This document shows, in pieces, positions 20,343 through 23,971 of a stretch of DNA of 23,971 nucleotides; the first letter of the stretch is position 1; every line of letters begins with the position of its first letter. The notes under the pieces are model-generated. The model was not told the DNA's origin. It did no database searches and saw nothing but the letters and a program-made list of their open reading frames with translations. The stretch is from Elysia marginata. Taxonomy: Eukaryota > Mollusca > Gastropoda > Plakobranchidae. The stretch lies in contig BMAT01010370.1 in assembly GCA_019649035.1 (NCBI GenBank), positions 816,286-840,256 on the forward strand, given 5' to 3'. Position numbers and translations under genes: made by a program.

Positions 20343-20639
20343 CTGAAAAGAAATATTATAACAGTAAATATGAATTGATTAAACTACAATTTATATATAA
20401 TATTAACATTTTACATGAAAGTCGTTCTTGGTGTTCAGCTAGAGAACAATGAAATAGAGTAAAAAGTGAATCATTGCACAAGACATTTTTAGGTTTAATT
20501 CTTTACATAGGTAGTCCATCCATGTTGATGCAGATAATGGTTGGGTATGGATCTAGTGCAGTAGGCTATTTAATACCATAGTTTAGGTATACCACAAAAC
20601 AGGGTTCCTCAAGAAAGTTGAAAAGTGAGTGCAGAGGTT

Positions 20640-21560
20640 ATGATGAAAGGCGCCTGAAAAATTATTGGGCAATAGGAACATTTATAAAATGTTGGGTATT
20701 TGATCTCCAGAACTTCATGTAAATAATACATTGAAATTCCAATGCTTCTGGTTCATTGAACCTCTTTTTGCGTGCTTTCTGGTATTTTGCAAAGCTTGGA
20801 AGTGCCTCCCATATGTCTGTACCAATGTCACATTTTTTCAAAATTGTCTCAGGATATCGTTTAAGCAAACTTTTTGTCTACCCACTTCACTTGTGCCTTC
20901 ATATAAATTCCCATAAATTAACTCCTTTGAGAATCAGTACATCAGGCATTCTGTAAACATGTCCAGCCCACATCAATTGAGAGACAATAGTATTGACTTT
21001 GACACTTATTGTTTTTGTTGTTTGCACCACCTCGATATTTGATTTTTGTCTTCTGATATAAATATATATAGCAATGAGCAGGTCAATATGTACGAATGTT
21101 TATGTCTTTGGTAAAATTTTGGTAAGGCCTCGGTGATAGAATAACAGCAGTATTTTAGACCTTCATTTTTGTTTCAAGCTTTATATTATGGCAAGACCAA
21201 GTCTGTTTTACAGAGCTAGAGAGCACTTTACAGCTTGTATCCTTCTTTCAATTTCTACGTCAGCTGAGGCAGTGTCAGAGATATGTTTCATAGGTAGGAA
21301 AATGTAACTGCTTTTTAAGCTGTGTTCCACCCAATCATACAGATTGATACGTTTGATAGACCTGGTCAGGTGCTGGTTGGAATAAGAATTCCATCTTTGA
21401 AATGTTACCTTTTAGTTAATATAGTTTTGCAGCATTAGCAAATCTGTTGAAGAACTCTAGAATTTCCCCTAGTTTGTTTGACAACGGGGTTCAGTCATCT
21501 GCATAGAGCACCCTCTGATACAGTTCTTTACTAGGTTACAAAAAAAAGGTAGTTAAGCAT
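20640..21560 (-). pseudogene. Decayed non-LTR retrotransposon (LINE), C-terminal half of reverse transcriptase
   Basis: On the minus strand, pieces of a LINE polymerase appear in order. The catalytic motif VLYADD (near 21491-21510) is followed at once by a stop. Then come FFNRFANAAKLY (near 21420-21450), a PAPDQVYQ...GGTQLKKQ segment (near 21320-21400), and the C-terminal phrase QLMWAGHVYRMPD (20941-20979). Last is RYPETILKKCDIGTDIWEAL (about 20797-20860), equivalent to the usual RYKDTLK...W-E end. Several frameshifts and stops make it non-functional. It lacks the N-terminal polymerase blocks and endonuclease, as expected of a 5'-truncated copy. It differs in motif wording from the LINE at 1228-2490, so it belongs to another family. 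Confidence 0.8.
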
Positions 21561-22212
21561 GTGCAAATTTGCGTATAGGAAGGGTATGGACATTACTAGT
21601 ATAATACTCACAAAGTGCAGCTTTGCTTTTAATATTTCATATTATGTTGGTAAAGTTAGTAAGCAGGTTATTAGGTTATTTAATTTCACACTTTTGTCTA
21701 ATTTTTTTTCAACTAGAATGATAGTTGTTTTTTTTTAACTACATGGTCACATTTTTCTTAAAGTTAAATGGATGGAAAGTCATGTCTACTTCAAATAAAC
21801 TGTTTCTCTGAATATAAATTGCATTTTATTTTGTTCTTGACTTAAGTTGGTCATACAACATAATTGTTCCAATCATTATATAGCCACCATCAATATTTAG
21901 TGGATGGGTAGAAATGTCCAAGAGGTCTTTAAAAGTCTAATCTCTCTGTTCTAAATCCTATTAGCAGTTGTCTAGGGCCATTTTGCAAATAAAAACAAAC
22001 CTGAAAGACCTTTAAAACATGCAGTGTTTCAGCATCTTGCTGAATCCCTAAAGGCATACAAGGGGAAAATTATTAAAAAAGCAACTTAGGAAGAAAAACA
22101 GAACATATCTGAGCAATTGCCAAAACGTGGGACACTGAACAGGGTCAAAGGGGTAGCAAAATTTTTTTCTCTCAATTGTTTTCCTTTTTTCACCTCTTAA
22201 TGATGGTTATAT
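21561..22212. other. Intronic stretch between LINE fossil and tandem repeat
   Basis: AT-rich. I saw no earlier blocks of the LINE polymerase and no PSME4 exon. A possible exon-like stretch near 22009-22049 was rejected. Confidence 0.5.
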
Positions 22213-22958
22213 GTTATGCGCAAGACCATGGGCCTACTGATTATAATTCCTGTGGATTCATAGGTACTTAATTCATTATTCTAAGTGCATCAGATTAGGG
22301 CTGATGAGCAACAGAACAAGTGTGGCAAAGCAATTTAGCAGGTTGCATTCGAAATATTGAAGAAAACTGGTGTTTACTTGTACATAACAGTGATGACAAG
22401 AATGACTTGTACATAACAGTGATGACAGAAATAAGTATGAAAAATGTATTTATACCAAAACAAAGTAGATTTTCTTCCTATAGATGTGTTTCTTTCAAGA
22501 TGACATTCCTCTCAAACCACCAAAACTCTTTTATTAAAGTTTTCACAATAATTTGAGGTACATTTCCTTTATTTGTGTCATCACAGTTATGCGCAAGATC
22601 TTTGACATTCTGGTTATAATTCTTATGGATTAATCGGTACTTAATTCATTATTCTTAGTGCATCAGATTGGGGCTGTTGAGCGACAGAACAAGTGTGGCA
22701 AAGCAATTTAGCCGGTTGCACTGGAAATATTGAAGAAAACTGATGTTTACTTGAACATAAGGGTGATGTCAAGAATGACTTGTACGTATAACAGTGATGA
22801 CAGAAACGATTATGAAAAATGTATTTATACCAAAACAAAGTAGATTATCTCCCTATAGATGTGTTTCTTTTAAGATGACATTCCTCTCAAACCACCAAAA
22901 CTCTTATTAAAGTTTTCAAAATAATTTGAGGTACGTCGCCTTTATTGGTGTCATCACG
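22213..22958. repeat. Tandem duplication, two copies of a 373-bp unit
   Basis: GTTATGCGCAAGA at 22213 recurs at 22586, and a third, truncated start GTTATGAGCAAGATCT is at 22959. The spacing is exactly 373 bases both times. Long internal blocks agree, such as CAGAACAAGTGTGGCAAAGC and GATGACATTCCTCTCAAACC. By eye the copies are about nine-tenths identical. Frames in it (22320-22556 plus, 22641-22838 minus) are not conserved between copies and are not genes. Confidence 0.9.
22377..22434. repeat. Nested 29-bp tandem repeat in copy 1
   Basis: CTTGTACATAACAGTGATGA followed by CAAGAATGA at 22377-22405, repeated with a changed tail at 22406-22434. The same nested pair is present, more diverged, at 22750 and 22779 in copy 2. 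Confidence 0.85.
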
Positions 22959-22976
22959 GTTATGAGCAAGATCTCA
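22959..22976. repeat. Truncated third copy of the 373-bp unit
   Basis: About 17 bases match the start of the unit (GTTATGAGCAAGATC), in register with the 373-base period, then similarity stops. Confidence 0.6.
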
Positions 22977-23971
22977 GTAGCACCAGCTTTTTGTTTTCAA
23001 TTAACTCCAAATAATCAGTTCAGGGTGTATTTAAATAACATCAGGACATGACTACAAAAGCTGTCTCACAATAATTACAATGGACACTGACAGAAAAATA
23101 ACAATGTAAGACTTGTAAAAGGTTAAAAAAAAAAATAATAAAGACACAAAGGTGTAAATTTCTTTTTGCCTTGTCAAAAATTTTATTTGCTTTTTGGTAG
23201 ATTACATTCTCCATGCATCAATACCAAAAAATACAAGCACAATTAAGTGCATGCATTTAATTCACACACACAAAAATAATAGGCTCAAAATTACATAACA
23301 TGACATAGCCTAGTGTCTGGTGTTATGAATTTAGTGTTAAGTCTGGTCGGCCTGGTGTCAGGATAATGTGACTGGATTTGGTGTATGCATGCGCTCCTTA
23401 TATCACAACGTGGCAGCAGGCTTTCAACTGTCCCCAGCACCGTCTCTGATATAACCTTGAAGTTGACTGGAACGTTAAAAAAAAAAACTTCTCACTGTCA
23501 ACATTTTGTGGAATGATTCTGGCCAAGTTAAACCTATGACCAGCATTATGTCCTGCAGAAAGATAGAAGTTGTTTCAAAGCCCAAAATGCATGTGCTAGT
23601 ATTACTTAGTAGAATAAAAATGAGAAGGTCTGCACATCTGCAACTACATGTGATAAATGCCCTTCCCTGCTCAAAGAGACGTTGTCCTTCAGCACTTTTT
23701 ATTTCCTGAAAAATACTATTTCTGTGTCTAAATTTAGCAACAATTTAGGTTTAGTTGGTTTTTTTTAAACTGTAAATCTTTGTCCATCTAAATTTCGTGA
23801 TTTTATCAACAACTGCGCAATAATTTTAAAAAGAGGTTTCACAATGAAATCAATTACATTGATATCATTGTTACATACAAGATGCGATTGGGTCACAATC
23901 GTTGAGTCACAATCGTTGAGGAGGACTAATATAAGCCTAGATTTTAGACCAAGGAAGGCATGAACTAAATT
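22977..23971. other. Right end of the window, intronic or upstream sequence, possible unidentified repeat
   Basis: Mostly AT-rich. From about 23330 to 23480 it is less AT-rich. On the minus strand it stays open from about 23478 down to about 23300 and includes SHYPDTRPTRLN, a phrase that looks like repeat-derived translation in gastropod genomes. At 23892-23919 the 14-mer GTCACAATCGTTGA occurs twice in tandem. No PSME4 exon was recognised. Confidence 0.4.

Noticed and set aside
22009-22058. Possible earlier PSME4 exon on the minus strand (GIQQDAETLHVLK between AG and GT)
   Set aside because: The donor is weak and the peptide does not align with the PA200 segment that should precede NFESRIK. 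The frame is just open by chance.
1-23971. CRISPR array, bacterial operon, phage or virus genes
   Set aside because: No regularly spaced repeats, no compact coding, and introns throughout. The window is animal nuclear DNA.

Overview
This is a piece of an animal nuclear genome. It is AT-rich, and its only convincing gene is cut into short exons by GT-AG introns that are full of old transposable elements. The exon peptides align end to end with metazoan PSME4/PA200 (proteasome activator complex subunit 4). The repeat content (a tRNA-derived SINE, two decayed non-LTR retrotransposons, TCTAGATCTAGA-type motifs) looks to me like a mollusc, most likely a gastropod. That placement is an impression from sequence style and has not been tested.

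The gene runs on the minus strand across almost the whole window. I could assemble 20 consecutive internal exons between 20342 and 3110 (about 2126 coding bases, about 708 codons). Every junction has GT/AG borders and compatible phases. They cover roughly the second to fifth tenth of a protein of about 1,840 residues, all within the HEAT-like solenoid. The 5' exons lie beyond 23971. The 3' exons, including the acetyl-lysine-recognising bromodomain-like region, lie beyond position 1. No promoter, start codon or stop codon of the gene is in the window.

Layout from left to right: 1-3109 is intron with a minus-strand LINE fossil (about 1228-2490) followed by a plus-strand SINE (about 2684-2947). 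Exons 20 to 17 lie at 3110-4935. The intron at 4936-6852 carries a 765-bp piggyBac-like MITE with TTAA duplications (5956-6720). Exons 16 to 10 lie at 6853-11254. The intron at 11255-13661 carries a 661-bp hAT-like non-autonomous element with an 8-bp target-site duplication (12789-13449) and a long internal hairpin. Exons 9 to 1 lie at 13662-20342. The 5'-most intron (20343-23971) holds a second minus-strand LINE fossil (about 20640-21560) and a 373-bp tandem duplication (22213-22958).

There is no sign of a bacterial operon, CRISPR array, rRNA or functional tRNA. The novelty is in the mobile elements and repeats rather than in a new multi-gene system.
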